From contig NC_092087.1 in NCBI RefSeq assembly GCF_045679555.1, forward strand, positions 87,330,361 through 87,394,360: a stretch of 64,000 nt of DNA, in the 5' to 3' direction. The DNA is from Salvelinus alpinus. Taxonomy: Eukaryota > Chordata > Actinopteri > Salmoniformes > Salmonidae. Position 1 is the stretch's first letter; each line of letters begins with the position of its first letter. The notes below the pieces were generated by a model, which did not search any database, was not told where the DNA came from, and worked only from the letters and a program-made list of their open reading frames with translations. This document shows positions 11,918 through 24,261 of the stretch, one piece after another. The translations under genes and the position numbers were made by a program.

Positions 11918-13404
11918 CAGTGCATTCGGAAGGTATTCAGACATCTTGACTTTTTCCACATTTTGTGATGTTTCAAACTTATTCTAAAATAAAATTTGCA
12001 AATGTATAAAAACAAAAAACTGCAATATGAAATTTACATAAGTATTCAGACCCTTTAATCAGTACTTTGTCGAAGCACCTTTGGTAGCGATTACAGCCTC
12101 GAGTCTTCTTGGGTGTGACGCTACAAGCTTGGCACACCAGTATTTGGGGAGTTTCTCCCATTCTTATCTGCAGATCCTCTCAAGCTTGGTCACGTTGGAT
12201 GGGGAGAGTCGCTGCACACATGTTTTCAGGTCTCTCCAGAGATGTTCGATCAGGTTCATGTCCGGGCTCTGGCTGGGCCACTCAAGGACATTCAGAGATT
12301 TCTCCCGATGCCACTCCTGCGTTGTCTTGGCTGTGTGCTTAGGGTCCTTGTCCTATTGGAAGGTTGAACCTTCGCCCCAGTCTGAGGCCCTGAGCCCTTT
12401 GGAGCTGGTTTTTATCAATGATCTCCGTTCATCTTCTCCGTTCATCTTTCCATCGATCCTGGCTAGTCTCCCAGTCCCTGCCGCTGAAAAACATCCCCAC
12501 GGCATGAAGCTGCTGCTGCCATGCATCACCGTTGGGATGGTGCCAGGTTTCCTCCAGACGTGATGCTTGGCATTCAGGCCAAAGAGTTCAATCTTGGTTT
12601 CATCAGACCAGATAATCTTGTTTTCTCATGGTCTGAGAGTCTTCAGGTGCCTTTTGGCAAACTCCAAGCAGGCTTTCATGTGCCATTTACTGAGGAGTGT
12701 CTTCCGTCTGGCCACTCTATCATAAAGGCCTGATTGATGGAGTGCAGCATAGATGGCTGTCCTTCTGGAAGAGCTCTGTCAGAGTGACCATCGGGTTCTT
12801 GGTCACCTCGCTGACCAAGGCTCTTCTCCCCCGATTGATCGGTTTGACCTGGGGCCAGCTCTAGGAAGAGTCTTGGTGGTTCCAATCTTCTTCTATTTAA
12901 GAATGATGGAGGCCACTGTGTTCTTGGACCTTCAAAAATGCAGAAATGTTTGTTTTGGTACCCTTCCCCAGATCTGTGCCTCAGCACAATTCTGTCTCTG
13001 ATTCTAGAGACAATTCCTTCGACCTCATGATTTTTGCTCTGACAGGCACTGTCAACTGTGGGACCTTATATAGATAGGTGTGTGCCTTTCCAAATCATGT
13101 CCAATCAATTGAATTTACCACAGGTGGGCTCCAATCAAGTTGAAGCATATAAAGGATGATTTATAGAAACAGGATGCAGCTGAGTTCAATTTCGAATCTC
13201 AAAGCAAAAGGTCTGAATACTTATCTAAATAAGATATTTCTGTTTTTTATTTTTAATACATTTGCAGACCTTTCTAAAAACCTGTTTTTGTTTTGTCATT
13301 ATGGGAATAGTGGTATATTTGTATTTAATCTATTTTAGAATAAGGCTGTAACGTAACAACATTTAAAAAAAGTCAAGGGGTCTGAATACTTTCCCAATGC
13401 ATTG
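11918..13404 (-). mobile_element. Tc1/mariner element, decayed transposase on minus strand
   Basis: The ends CAGTGCATTCGGAAGG and its degenerate inverse CAATGCATTGGGAAAG are flanked by TA. The inside, read on the minus strand, matches the plus-strand Tc1 element at 24,262-25,648 (helix-turn-helix part and DDE region) but is broken into several frames. It inserted only in unit A, between the receptor 3' flank and the kcnip2 3' relic. Confidence 0.88.
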
Positions 13405-13724
13405 TATATAATTATATATATTTTATGTTATGTTTCTGAAACAATCATCAAACTTGTGAGACTTTTGCCTCAACGTCCAGGAAAGAGTTCTGCTTGATGC
13501 AACGTTTCTTAATGCTTTTATCAAATGTTTTTTTTTGTAAACTGTGTTGTGACATTTTTTTAAATATACTTTTAAGAATAAACTTAATTGTCATTGTTTT
13601 CACCTTGTTATAACAGTATCTTCAGTGGAGAGAAAATGGAAATCTTTCAACATCTCACCTCTTGTACTTTACAGTACATATAGTAACTACAAATAATACA
13701 TTTACTTTGGGTTGTATAGCAATA

Positions 13725-14354
13725 GTGGTTTATTCACCTTCACTATCATCATCATCATCAGTACAAAATCAACACAGACACTTTCAGAAGGAGCAATGTC
13801 CTGTTACATGAAATATTATTTATTGCCATTTTAAAACACATCATGCAGACACAATATGACATCATGGATGTTTGGAGAGTTGAAGGTAGTTCCACCAGCG
13901 AGGGCGTTCCACTCCGGAACACAGAAAGATGGAACATACCGGAATGTTCCATGATTGATAATATTACATCTCACAGTTAACAAGTTCAGATTATTTATTG
14001 ATTTAAAGCCTTTGTCCTTAGATGAATATCCACCATTTTGTCCAACTAGTAGTTAGAGAATTGAATACATCATTGTTAATGAGAATGTGATGTCAAACTA
14101 TTCTTGACCCCCTAACTAGTGTCAAACTTTCCCAGGTAGGAAGAGAGGGGTTAGGGGTGGATGGGAGAGTGGATATCCAATGAAGAGATATCGTTTACCC
14201 CCCTGACAGCCCCATTGAGTCTGTTTTGGGGATAGAACATGGGGCTGGGGCAGTGGGGGTAAATATGGGCGTCCCTTCTGATAGGCCACACCCACAGGAA
14301 GTGTCACTAAATGACGTTGTTGAACAGATGCATGGACTGCATGATGTAATCATC
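13725..14354 (-). pseudogene. Relic 3' end of a kcnip2-like gene (terminal exon and 3' UTR)
   Basis: On the minus strand an acceptor (polypyrimidine then CCGTCCAG) precedes a 48-nt terminal exon, 14,307-14,354, encoding DDYIMQSMHLFNNVI and TAG. The better copies at 32,280-32,327 and 40,759-40,806 read DENIMQSMHLFDNVI. The relic has three replaced residues. The 3' UTR is alignable down to a conserved AATAAA on the minus strand at about 13,727, next to a CATCATCATC tract. No other KChIP exon lies in unit A or between it and gene B, so this is an orphan 3' fragment left by the segmental duplication. Confidence 0.8.
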
Positions 14355-14420
14355 CTGGACGGGAGGCAGGAAGGGACAAAAAGCACAATGGGTAAGAAGC
14401 AGCTGGAGAGAAGGTTTCAT

Positions 14421-15063
14421 TCTATTTCCATGTATCTCTTTCCTCCTAGAAACCCTGTTGTATAAGAACCCAAAGTGAACCGGAGGGCCTTGTTGTGGTC
14501 ACAATAACAACCCTTTGTCAGACATCCCTGTGGTCCTTCACACATTCCTGAGTCAGTACCTAGGAATTAGTAGATGTCATCCAGACCGTTTTTACATGTA
14601 TAAACAGCTGGATCTCGTCTGAGCGGTTAGCTGGATGTGACGAGACCCGCTACGTACTTAATGCTGATTGGTTTTGGTTCTGCCCACTATAGTGCTGTCT
14701 GGTCAGAACACGGTGTTGAGGTCCGTCACTCTACTCTTGATGGTCACCACCACATACATGCAGACACAACTGTTTCCATTTGAAGATGTTTTATATTATT
14801 GTGTGGTTATATTCGCTGGTCTCACACTTCAGTAAGGAACTACATGTCAAAAGTCTGTCAGCAACACAACACTTCTTCTCAAGACTGACGATGCCGTGCA
14901 CTAACTAAAGGTGAGGGGAGGCGGTGTCCTGCAGCGCATCCAAGCACCCTGATTGGTTGGATGACCAGCGGTGTGAAGGATGATTGACAGGGCTGCAGGC
15001 CAGTCAAGTTGAGGGCATGCAAACACACACAGTCATGCCACGCCCATAGGGCTCTGGTCAAAG
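14421..15063. other. Spacer between units A and B, nothing recognised
   Basis: No supported exon, RNA gene or clear mobile-element end was seen. A short open minus-strand frame at 14,879-15,061 has no domain. This stretch separates the kcnip2 relic from the start of unit B homology. Confidence 0.4.
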
Positions 15064-15459
15064 GTAGTGCACTATATAGGGCTTATGGTGTCATTTGGGA
15101 AGCAATCAGTGTAACAGAATGACAGTGGCATGTTGTACTACTACAAATGTGTGTTTGTGTGGTTAAATGTGACTTTGTCAAGTAGCCAGTGTTGTTTTTC
15201 ACCATTCTATCTGATGTATTGTCAGTTTGTAATGTTATTAGTCCAACATTATTGAGGACATGATTATTAGGATGCAGTAATGTTGAGATGCCAGTAGGGG
15301 GAGCTCTAGTCTAGAACACTGGAACCTTCAGTACCACTTTGATACAGCTGATGAGGAGTGTAAATTGAATGGGTTTGTAGAATAGAGGGAAAATCTAATG
15401 AAAGGTGTAGACCTTACCATGAAATGCTTACTTACAAGTCCATGGAACCGGTCAACTGT

Positions 15460-15935
15460 TAGCAGCATACTGCCCTGCATCCCACTGCTAGCTTGCTTCT
15501 GAAGTTAAGCAGCGTTCACCCTGGTCAGTTCCTGGATGGGAGACCAGAAGCTACTGGAAGTGGTGTTGGAGAGCCAAAAGGAGGCACTCTTTCCTTTGGT
15601 TTAAAAATATATACATCCCAATGCCCCATGGTAGTGATTGGGGACATTGTCCCGTGTAGGGTGCTGTCTTTTGGATGGGATGTTAAACGGGTGTCCTGAC
15701 TCTCTGTGGTCACTTAAAATCCCATGACACTTATTGTAAGAGTAGGGGTGTTAACCCTGGTGTCCACTGCTAAAATTCACAATCTGGCCCTCATGCCACC
15801 TAATCATCCCCAGATTTGAATTGGCTCATTCATCCCCGTTTTAAATATTCCCCAGGTTGTTGATGTAAATGAGAATGTGTTCTCAGTCAACTTACCTGGT
15901 AAAATAAGGCTTAGATAAATAATAAATATATATAT
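15460..15935 (+). mobile_element. 5S-rRNA-derived SINE, near full length
   Basis: The element starts with GCAGCATACTGCCCTGCATC and a 5S-like internal promoter (CCTGGATGGGAGACCAG). It continues through the conserved body and ends with the ATGAGAATGTGTTCTCAG and TTACCTGGTAAAATAA tail found in many fish SINEs. It interrupts homology with unit A at about 15,400, so it inserted after the segmental duplication. Confidence 0.85.
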
Positions 15936-15944
15936 AGAACTTTG

Positions 15945-16855
15945 ACCTGTTCCATGTAGAACTTAGAACTGATAGTAAACACATTCTAATATATTATAAA
16001 CATTCTAAATAGTAGACTATAGTAAACACATTCTTAGATATTATAAACATTCTAAATAGTAGGCTATAGTAAACACATTCTAATATATTATAAACATTCC
16101 ACATTGTAGGCTATAGTAAACACATTCTAATATATTATTAACATTCTAAATAGTAGGCTATAGTAAACACATTCTAATATATGTGAGCGGACCAACTAAT
16201 TGGGTGTCACTCTAAAGTGGGAAGGTGGAACAAACGAGTCAGGAGTAGGTTTCTTGATTGAACACAATTCTATATTGAGGGCATTTGGTCAACACAAACA
16301 CTCCAACATAATCAATGAAAATCTTCTTCTCCAGCTTAAGCAGGAACACAATATGATTGTCTTTTAAACTATAACAAAAGTCACCGGATTGTCACCGTCT
16401 TAATGGTTCTTCATAGATAGCTCCTCTCTCTCGGTGGCCATCTTCCAGAGTTAGTTCTTCCCCCCTTTCCTGTTGGTTCCATACTCTCTCTTATAGGGGA
16501 AGGAGAATATCTCATTAGTAGTGTCAGCTGTGCTCAATTGCCTCTGGTTACCTTGTCTCCCATGCCTTGTTGGGCTACCATCCGTGAGCCCAGCCTGCCC
16601 TCTGGTGGTCCTTCCACATATATTATAAACATTCTAAATAGTAGGCTACAGTAAACACATTCTAATATATTATAAACATTCCAAATAGTAGGCTACAGTA
16701 AACACATTAAGATATTATAAACATTCTAAATAGTAGACTATAGTAAACACATTCTAATATATTATAAACATTCTAAATAGTAGGTTATAGTAAACACATT
16801 CTAATATATTATAAACATTCCAAATAGTAGACTATAGTAAACACTATTCTGATGT
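15945..16855. repeat. 47-bp tandem array
   Basis: About ten copies of an AT-rich 47-bp unit (AGTAAACACATTCTAATAT, then ATTATAAACATTCTAAATAG) are split by a solo LTR at 16,182-16,618. Unit A has a single copy at about 1,670-1,710, so the array expanded only in unit B, about 800 bp upstream of gene B's first exon. Confidence 0.92.
16182..16618 (-). mobile_element. Solo LTR
   Basis: This 437-bp insertion within the 47-bp array starts TGTGAGCGG and ends CCTTCCACA (TG..CA). It is flanked on both sides by TATA; removing it and one TATA restores a normal array unit. Read on the minus strand it has a CCCTATAAGAG TATA-like box. No internal retroviral or retrotransposon region remains, so it is a product of LTR-LTR recombination. 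Confidence 0.75.
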
Positions 16856-17060
16856 GCTGTTCTGGTCCTCATGCATGTTAATGACTTAAAGAGGAAGGAA
16901 AGGACAGTTCTGCATCAGCTACTTGTGTCCTGACTACTTTACATATTAGTCAATCACAGAACTGACACTTACTAGCAGTTCCCACTCACTACCAGTAAGT
17001 TGACTCACTGTACAAGACCTCTCCCCTTCACTTCACTCTGTAAGTACTCTTGACAATATC
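16845..17060 (+). promoter_or_regulatory. Conserved candidate promoter / 5' UTR exon, receptor gene B
   Basis: This is the counterpart of 1,850-2,060. It keeps GAGGAA (16,891-16,896), TGACTCA (17,001-17,007) and a CTCTGTAAGTAC donor-like site near 17,040, about 600 bp before the first coding exon. The role is inferred from conservation. Confidence 0.35.
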
Positions 17061-17306
17061 TTGAAATATGTTTTTTAGTTTTTAGCCACAAGTCATGTAC
17101 TCAAGCGTCTCAGACTTGGAGTGCTGATCTAGGATCAGGTCCTCCTGGTCCATATAATTATGATCTAAATGAGATAACTAATCCTAGATCCTACTCTGAG
17201 ACACTTTGTGAATACAGACACTATCATATAATGATGATATAAAAGGTATGTGTGACTTGCTGTTCATCCTCACAGCTTGGGGACAGGAGTTATCATTCAA
17301 GCTGGT

Positions 17307-17421
17307 GGTAACTGCCTTGCTCATATTGGCAGATTTTTCCACCTTGCCAGCTCTGGGATTTGAACCAGTAATGTTTCAGTTACTGGCCCAACGTTCTTAA
17401 CCACTATGCTACCTGCCGATA
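17307..17421 (-). mobile_element. tRNA-derived SINE (HpaI type), partial
   Basis: On the minus strand it reads GGCAGGTAGCATAGTGGTTA (A box) and ACTGGTTCAAATCCCAGAG (B box), followed by the SINE body, then stops without the usual tail. It is not a functional tRNA because the acceptor stem and anticodon arm do not fold. Confidence 0.8.
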
Positions 17422-17658
17422 CCGCTGACACACCATATTACCAAACTATTATGATGTTAATAACACACCATCCACTCAAGGCTGTGATGATGATGTGTTG
17501 TTATAACTGCATCCCAAATGACACCATATTCCCTATAGAGTGCACTACTTTGACTAGAGCCCTACCCGCTGCCCCTGATGGTTTGTATGTAGTTATTCAC
17601 CAGCTATAGAGTGAGTTGTTGTTTATGTTTCTGAGACTGCAGAGTGGGAGATGCAACA

Positions 17659-20600
17659 ATGGCCTTGAGAACAGCAGGAAGTGTGTTGGTGGTCTTTCTC
17701 TGGTCTGTAGCAGGTATGGTCTCATTCTTATCTTTTAGTTCTCTGTTTATCAATCTACAGACATTTCTAAAAGGATAAGAATCATAATGTTATTCTGGTG
17801 TGTTCTGTTAGGAGTCTCCACTTCACTTAAATAGTTATCTTTCACAACTCACTGAGTGACGCTTTTCTGTGGTTTCCATTCACAATGAAATCAGGAACTA
17901 TGGCAACAAAGTGTGGACAAACCCTACCTTCAGTGTGAGCCAATATACCTTGTCTTCATTCTTACACCATTGTGATGTGTGACTGTGTTTCAGTGGTACT
18001 GGGTCAGTATGGCTGGAGAGTGAAATACACCACTCAGAGTATCTGTGCCTTGAAGGGGTCAACAGTGGAGCTGACCTGCTCTTTCAGCTATCCCAGAGGT
18101 CATAACGTCACATCAACCTTCTGGTTCACTAAAATGGAGGCTGGTGTAGAACCTAAAGATATAGGTCAGGACCCGGAGTATACAGGTCGTCTGGAGTATC
18201 ATGGAGATAAGAAGAAAGACTGTACCCTGAGAATCACAGACCTGAGAGAGAGAGACACAGCTAAGTACAAGTTCAGATTTATAACAGATCAGACCAGAGG
18301 GAGATATTATGGAGATCCTGGAGTCACTCTGTCTGTAACAGGTACAGTAACATGCTTTATACTGCTAGTCTGTTCAATTAATAGCTACTGTCCATTTAGG
18401 TCTAGAAATTGGATTTGTATATATGAAACATATTTAAGAATTAAATGAGTTTGAGAATGTCTTGCATCATGTGATTAAACTAGAGAACAGGTGATTCAGG
18501 GTTTTAATGTTTTGATCTACTACAGCTCTGCAGGTGAAGGTGACTTATTCACATCGGTCACAGTGGAAGACACTGACCTGTAGAACCACCAGCTGTCCTC
18601 TGACTGGTAACCCCACCTACACCTGGTACAAGAACGGACAGGTAGAAACTGAGAAGACTTCCACCTATTCAGTCATCCCTAATGCTGTAGACAGCTACTT
18701 CTGTGCTGTAAAAGGCCATGAGGATCTCCACTCTCCTGCAGTGTGTGAGTACAGTACAATAGTACAGTATTCTACTCAGCAAGTATCATGCATTCAGGGA
18801 AAAGAGATGTCTTACCTTATCAATCATTTCAGACAAAATCATTGTTTTACTCATTAATAATATTACTTTGAGAAAATGTTTGATATTTTACATCAGATAA
18901 ACCAAAGAACACCTCAGTGTCAGTCAGTCCCTCTGGTGGAATAGTGGAGGGCAGTTCAGTGACTCTGACCTGCAGCAGTGATGCCAACCCACCTGTCCAG
19001 AGTTACACCTGGTGGTACAAGAAGAATGGAGGTCACTATCAGAGTATGACAGGACCACAGCATGTCTTCAGTCAAATCCAGCCTTCTGACAGTGGAGAGT
19101 ACGACTGTGAGGCCCAGAATGAGATGGGGACAGACAGGTCTAGGACCATTAACATGGATGTGAAGTGTGAGTAAAGTACAGCTCAGTGTTTGAATCGTAA
19201 GGTAGTAAAACAATTATAATTAAATGAATTAGTCCTAAAGCATATCATCTCCAAATGTGTATTTGTTAACGTTTTAGATAGATAGAGTTTTAGATAGTTC
19301 TCTGATATTGAACAGAGAATATATTTTTGGCATGTCATTTGTAAATATACTACTGTCGTAAATATACTACTGTCCTACCCCTCTGACAAATTCTCCTTTA
19401 CCAGATGACCCAAAGAACACCTCAGTGTCAGTCAGTCCCTCTGGTGAAATAGTGGAGGGCAGTTCAGTGACTCTGACCTGCAGCAGTGATGCCAACCCAC
19501 CTGTGGACAAATACACCTGGTACAAGAAGAATGGAGCTTCACTGACAGGATCAGAAAAGACATACAATTTCACGACCATCAGCTCTGAGGACAGTGGAGA
19601 ATATTACTGTGAGGCTGAGAATAAATATGGACGTCTCAACTCTTCTTCTGTGTCTGTGGACGTTCAGTGTTAGTACACCTAACCTCATCTTCTGATCAGA
19701 GGATCACATTTAAATTCATATTTCAATCACAAGTAAAACACTATTTAAAACATTGTTGTTACATATTGTCCTCCAGATGACCCAAAGAACACCTCAGTGT
19801 CAGTCAGTCCCTCTGGTGAAATAGTGGAGGGCAGTTCAGTGACTCTGACCTGCAGCAGTGATGCCAACCCACCTGTGGACAAATACACCTGGTACTTTCA
19901 AAATAAGACTTTTCTAAATGGATTTGGACAGATCTACAACATAAGTAAGTTCAAGTCGAAGGACAATGGACATTACCATTGTGAGGCCTGGAATGGAAGA
20001 GGATCTAGGAACTCTACAGCTCTGATGATCATTTTACCAGGTGAAGATTCATCTTATATATTTCAATACAAAATTATGTTACAAACTAATATTAATAATT
20101 ATACTTTGGCTTATCATACTTTGTGTTATAATTATATATACATCGAGATTAGATAACAAATATTGTACTATTGTCCTAGACTACATTTATGTTAAATTTA
20201 TAAAATGCCAGGACTCATATCATCCATATTTTATTACAGGGAAACAGACCTCAGTTCTGACTGCAGCTGTAGGAATCATAGTGGTTGTTCTGGTTCTCAT
20301 CCTCTGTTTCTCTGGACTCATGTGGTTCAGGTGAGAGATTCTTTTAAAGATTCTTTTTTATTAACTTACTTTGTTCATTCATTCAATAATAAATTAATTA
20401 ATTCATTAATGTGCAAACCAGGAAGAAGGCCTCCAAATCCACCTCTGACACAAGAGACACATCAGAGAATGTACAGGTGAGTCTGTTACTATCAGATTAT
20501 TTGTATTGCTTTGTTGGACATTTCCACTCCTCATGTTGTCTGTCTTCTTCCCATCAGGGAGACTCTAGTCCCGTGTATGAAAACGTCTCAAGCGTGGCCT

Positions 20601-21932
20601 TCACCCCTACTGCAGCACAGACAGCAACCACCGTCGACCAGGATGATGTTCACTACGCCAGCGTCCACTTCTCTCGCTCCAAAAACCAGGAAGTGCCTCT
20701 GTACTCCACCATCCAGCAGCCTCAACCCCAGAAACAGGACGAGGATGTCCAGTACGATGCTGTGAAATTCGACTGGCCCAGTAACTCCAACCGGTGAGCA
20801 TATTCTGCCATTAAAATAACATAGAGCCATTTCTAGAGCATTGTGATACACCACAATAAAGCAGAAGTTGTTTTTTTTACAACCAAATTTCAATTTTTTA
20901 TGTAAATGCCATGTTATAGAAAGGTCCAGACACCTTTTATTGCAATTTCACTTGTTTTAGAGAAACTTACCCCAACCAGTAATTCACTTCCTCTTCCTCG
21001 TTGTGCAGTAGAGGCTCTGAAAAACATGAACACATGCTCCAAAAACACCCAAATACGTCTTTTAGAAACAGAAAGCTCTCAGTATAGTGAAGCAGGACTT
21101 TAGATGTAACAGTTGTACACATGAAAGTGTCATTCCAAACTTTATCCACAACGTTATATTCCATTGTGTGACTCGTGCTGTTTCCCCGTCCAACTGTTCT
21201 ATTCTCAGTGTATCATGCTGCTAGAACGGACGAGAAGCATCGTTCAAGTCTCAACAACATGGAACATAACGTTGTGGATTAAGTTCTGAATGACAGATTT
21301 CATGTGTACAACATGTAAAGACCTGCATCACTAAAGACTCCTTAGAGCTTTTTAGTTTCTAAAAGGTTGTTTTGGGTGTTTTTGGAGCCACTTACTGAAC
21401 AACGAGGATGAGGAAGTGAATCGCTGCTTGGGGATAGTTTCTCAAAAACAAAATCTGTCCCTTCTATAACATACCATTTACATATATATTTTATTAGATT
21501 TGGTTGTAAACAAGCTTTATTCTTGATTACAGCTCATTCATATGCTGCTGCTTATTGGACAAGAAGACCATGATGTCATTAATAAGCAAAAGAGTTGATC
21601 CCGAGTGGCCACTAGTGACGGCACTTCCTTAAACTACAAACATAGCAATTAAAATCTCAAGACAATTCCTATGTCTATAATGAGAGAGTGGTGGTTTTGA
21701 GGTACTGTTTTGTGTTCCAAATTGAACCCAAATTGAATTCCTTATTTAGTTCACTACTTTTTACCAGAACCTTATTGGCCTTGGTCAAAGTAATGCACTA
21801 TAAAGAGTCTAAGAAGGTTTTTTTGGGATGCAGATTCTGTTTCATTTCTGTTTCTCTCTCTTCAGACCCACGGCAGCACAAGCAGCTGAGGAGGACTCCT
21901 CTGTTCTCTATAGTAGAGTCAACAAACCCTGA
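17659..21932 (+). CDS. Siglec/CD22-like receptor B with three ITIM-type motifs
   Basis: This is a predicted inhibitory immunoglobulin-superfamily receptor. Exons are 17659-17713 (signal peptide), 17994-18341 (V), 18526-18744 (C2), 18897-19166, 19405-19668 and 19777-20040 (I-set-like), 20240-20330 (membrane), 20422-20476, 20558-20793 and 21866-21932. The sum is 1,869 nt, about 622 aa, with all phases consistent. The V domain has the siglec-type Y-K-F-R-F arginine (codon 18,275-18,277) and the extra cysteine in SIC. The cytoplasmic tail has V-H-Y-A-S-V (20,648-20,665), V-Q-Y-D-A-V (20,747-20,764) and V-L-Y-S-R-V (21,903-21,920), all fitting the ITIM pattern, plus a Y-E-N-V site of Grb2-binding type. 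ITIM tyrosines are known to recruit SHP phosphatases. The last exon was too short for a simple open-frame search; I placed it by its TTCAG acceptor and phase. The family is firm, the ligand unknown. Confidence 0.88.
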
Positions 21933-22080
21933 AGACCTGAACACAACAAACCCAGAACCCAGAAGACCTGAACACAACAAACCCAGAAGACCTGAACACA
22001 ACAAAGCAAGGCCCAGAACCAAGAAGACCTGAACACAAGTTTGACAGAAACCCTGTATATCTGGACCTGTATAGTCCAAC
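21926..22080 (+). other. 3' UTR start of receptor B with short 31-bp repeats
   Basis: After the TGA, about four imperfect copies of the GAAGACCTGAACACAAC motif occur. This is the ancestral, unexpanded form of the gene A minisatellite. No clear AATAAA is close by. A hexamer at about 27,049, conserved with about 13,579 in unit A, is a distant candidate now separated from the gene by transposon insertions. Confidence 0.5.
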
Positions 22081-22169
22081 TAAGTGTTATAATAATATAT
22101 CATGATATGCCATTTAGAAACACTGGTATCCTAAGTGACTTATTCTGCGTGGACACATCTTTCATGCCG

Positions 22170-22545
22170 GTGGCCCCATTGGGAATTGAACCCATACACC
22201 AGGCTCTACCAACTGAGAAACAGGACTACTGTATTCACACTTAGTTGGAGAGCTGATCTAGGGTCAGCACCATGCTCTACCAACACACAGGACTACTGTA
22301 TTCACACTTAGTTGGAGAGCTGATCTAGGGTCAGCACCAGGCTCTACCAACTGAGACACAGGACTACTGTATTCACACTTAGTTGGAGTGCTGATCTAGG
22401 GTCAGCACCAGGCTCTACCAACACACAGGACTACTGTATTCACACTTAGTTGGAGAGCTGATCTAGGGTCAGCACCATGCTCTACCAACACACAGGACTA
22501 CTGTTTTCACACTTAGTTGGAGTGCTGATCTAGGGTCAGTTTTGT
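22170..22545. repeat. 66-bp tandem array
   Basis: About five units contain TATTCACACTTAGTTGGAG and GATCTAGGGTCAGCACC. They are related to the array at 11,270-11,805 in unit A, and both lie after the receptor gene. Confidence 0.9.
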
Positions 22546-22554
22546 CTTATAAAC

Positions 22555-23182
22555 AATGCTGTACTTGTCATCTTGCTCAGTTGTGCACCGGGGCCTCCCA
22601 CTCCTCTTTCTATTCTGGTTAGGGCCAGTTTGCGCTGTTCTGTGAAGGGAGTAGTACACAGCGTTGTACGAGATCTTCAGTTTCTTGGCAATTTCTCGCA
22701 TGGAATAGCCTTAATTTCTCAGAACAAGAATAGACTGACGAGTTTCAGAAGAAAGTTATTTGTTTCTTGCCATTTTGAGCCTGTAATCAAACCCACAAAT
22801 GCTGATGCTCCAGATACTCAACTAGTCTAAGGCCAGTTTTATTGCTTCTTTAATCAGGACAACAGTTTTTAGCTGTGCTAACATAATTGCAAAAGGGTTT
22901 TCTAATGATCAATTAGGCTTATAAAATGGTAAACTTGGATTAGCTAACACAATGTGCCATTGGAACACAGGAGTGTTGGTTGCTGATAATGGGCCTCTGT
23001 ACGCCCATGTAGATATTCCATAAAAAAATCTGTTGTTTCCAGCTACAATAGTCATTTACAACATTAACAATGTCTACACTGTATTTCTGATCAATTTGAT
23101 ATTATTTTAATGGACAAAAAAATTTGCTTTTCTTTCAAAAACAAGGACATTTCTAAGTGACCCCAAACTTTTGAATGGTAGT
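22555..23182 (-). mobile_element. Tc1/mariner fragment, transposase N-terminus on minus strand
   Basis: The right end, read inward on the minus strand, is ACACTACCATTCAAAAG followed by TTTGGGGTCAC, a typical Tc1-like inverted repeat. A minus-strand open stretch at 22,513-22,701 resembles a Tc1 helix-turn-helix (MREIAKKLKISYNAV). The element is truncated within the transposase, its left end merging with the upstream tandem array. Confidence 0.8.
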
Positions 23183-23289
23183 GTGTGTATATATATATAT
23201 ATATATATTATTCTTATTTACATTTTTCATTAAAAAAATATATACACTTATAATCAAATTTATGAGATTATATATGAAGGCTACGAACA

Positions 23290-24245
23290 ATAAAAAAATA
23301 TATTCTATTCTGTTTCTATTATATTACATTATACAGTCCTGTACTATTCTATTACATTATACAGTCCTGTACTATTCTATTACGTTCTACAGTCCTGTAC
23401 TATTCTATTACATTCTACAGTACTCTACTATTCTGTTACATTCTACAGTCCTATACTATTCTATTACAGTATACTGTTCTATTCTATTACATTCTACAGT
23501 CCTGTACTATTCTATTACATTCTACAGTCCTGTACTTTTCTGTTACAGTATACAGTACTATTCTGTTACATTCTACAGTCCTATACTATTCTATTACATT
23601 ATACAGTCCTGTACTATTCTATTACATTCTACAGTCCTATACTATTCTATTACATTCTACAGTCCTGTACTATTCTATTACATTCTACAGTCCTGTACTA
23701 TTCTATTACATTCTACAGTCCTGTACTATTCTATTACATTCTACAGTCCTGTACTATTCTATTACATTCTACAGTCCTGTACTATTCTATTACATTCTAC
23801 AGTCCTGTACTATTCTATTACAGTATACAGTACTATTCTATTACATTCTACAGTCCTGTACTATTCTGTTACATTCTACAGTCCTGTACTATTCTATTAC
23901 ATTCTACAGTCCTGTACTATTATATTACATTCTACAGTCCTGTACTATTCTATTACATTCTACAGTCCTGTACTATTCTATTACATTCTACAGTCCTGTA
24001 CTATTCTATTACAGTATACAGTACTATTCTATTACATTCTACAGTCCTGTCCTATTCTATTACATTCTACAGTCCTGTACTATTCTATTACAGTATACAG
24101 TACTATTCTATTACATTCTACAGTCCTGTCCTATTCTATTACATTATACAGTCCTGTCCTATTCTATTACATTATACAGTCCTGTACTATTATATTACAG
24201 TATACAGTACTGTACTGTTCTATGATGTTATACAGTACTGTACAA
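23290..24245. repeat. 28-bp minisatellite
   Basis: Over 30 copies of the unit TACTATTCTATTACATTC plus TACAGTCCTG. The absence of stops in one frame produces a spurious 357-codon open frame rich in Tyr/Leu/Ser. A sister array with a longer unit lies at 26,317-26,905, with similar DNA on its left side (ATATGAAGGCTA). Confidence 0.96.
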
Positions 24246-24261
24246 TGATACACATAATATA

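Noticed and set aside
15480..15560. Possible 5S rRNA gene
   Set aside because: Only the internal promoter portion resembles 5S. The remainder and tail are those of a SINE.
23175..24248. 357-codon open frame rich in Tyr and Leu
   Set aside because: It is a translation of the 28-bp minisatellite with no conserved domain or splice context.
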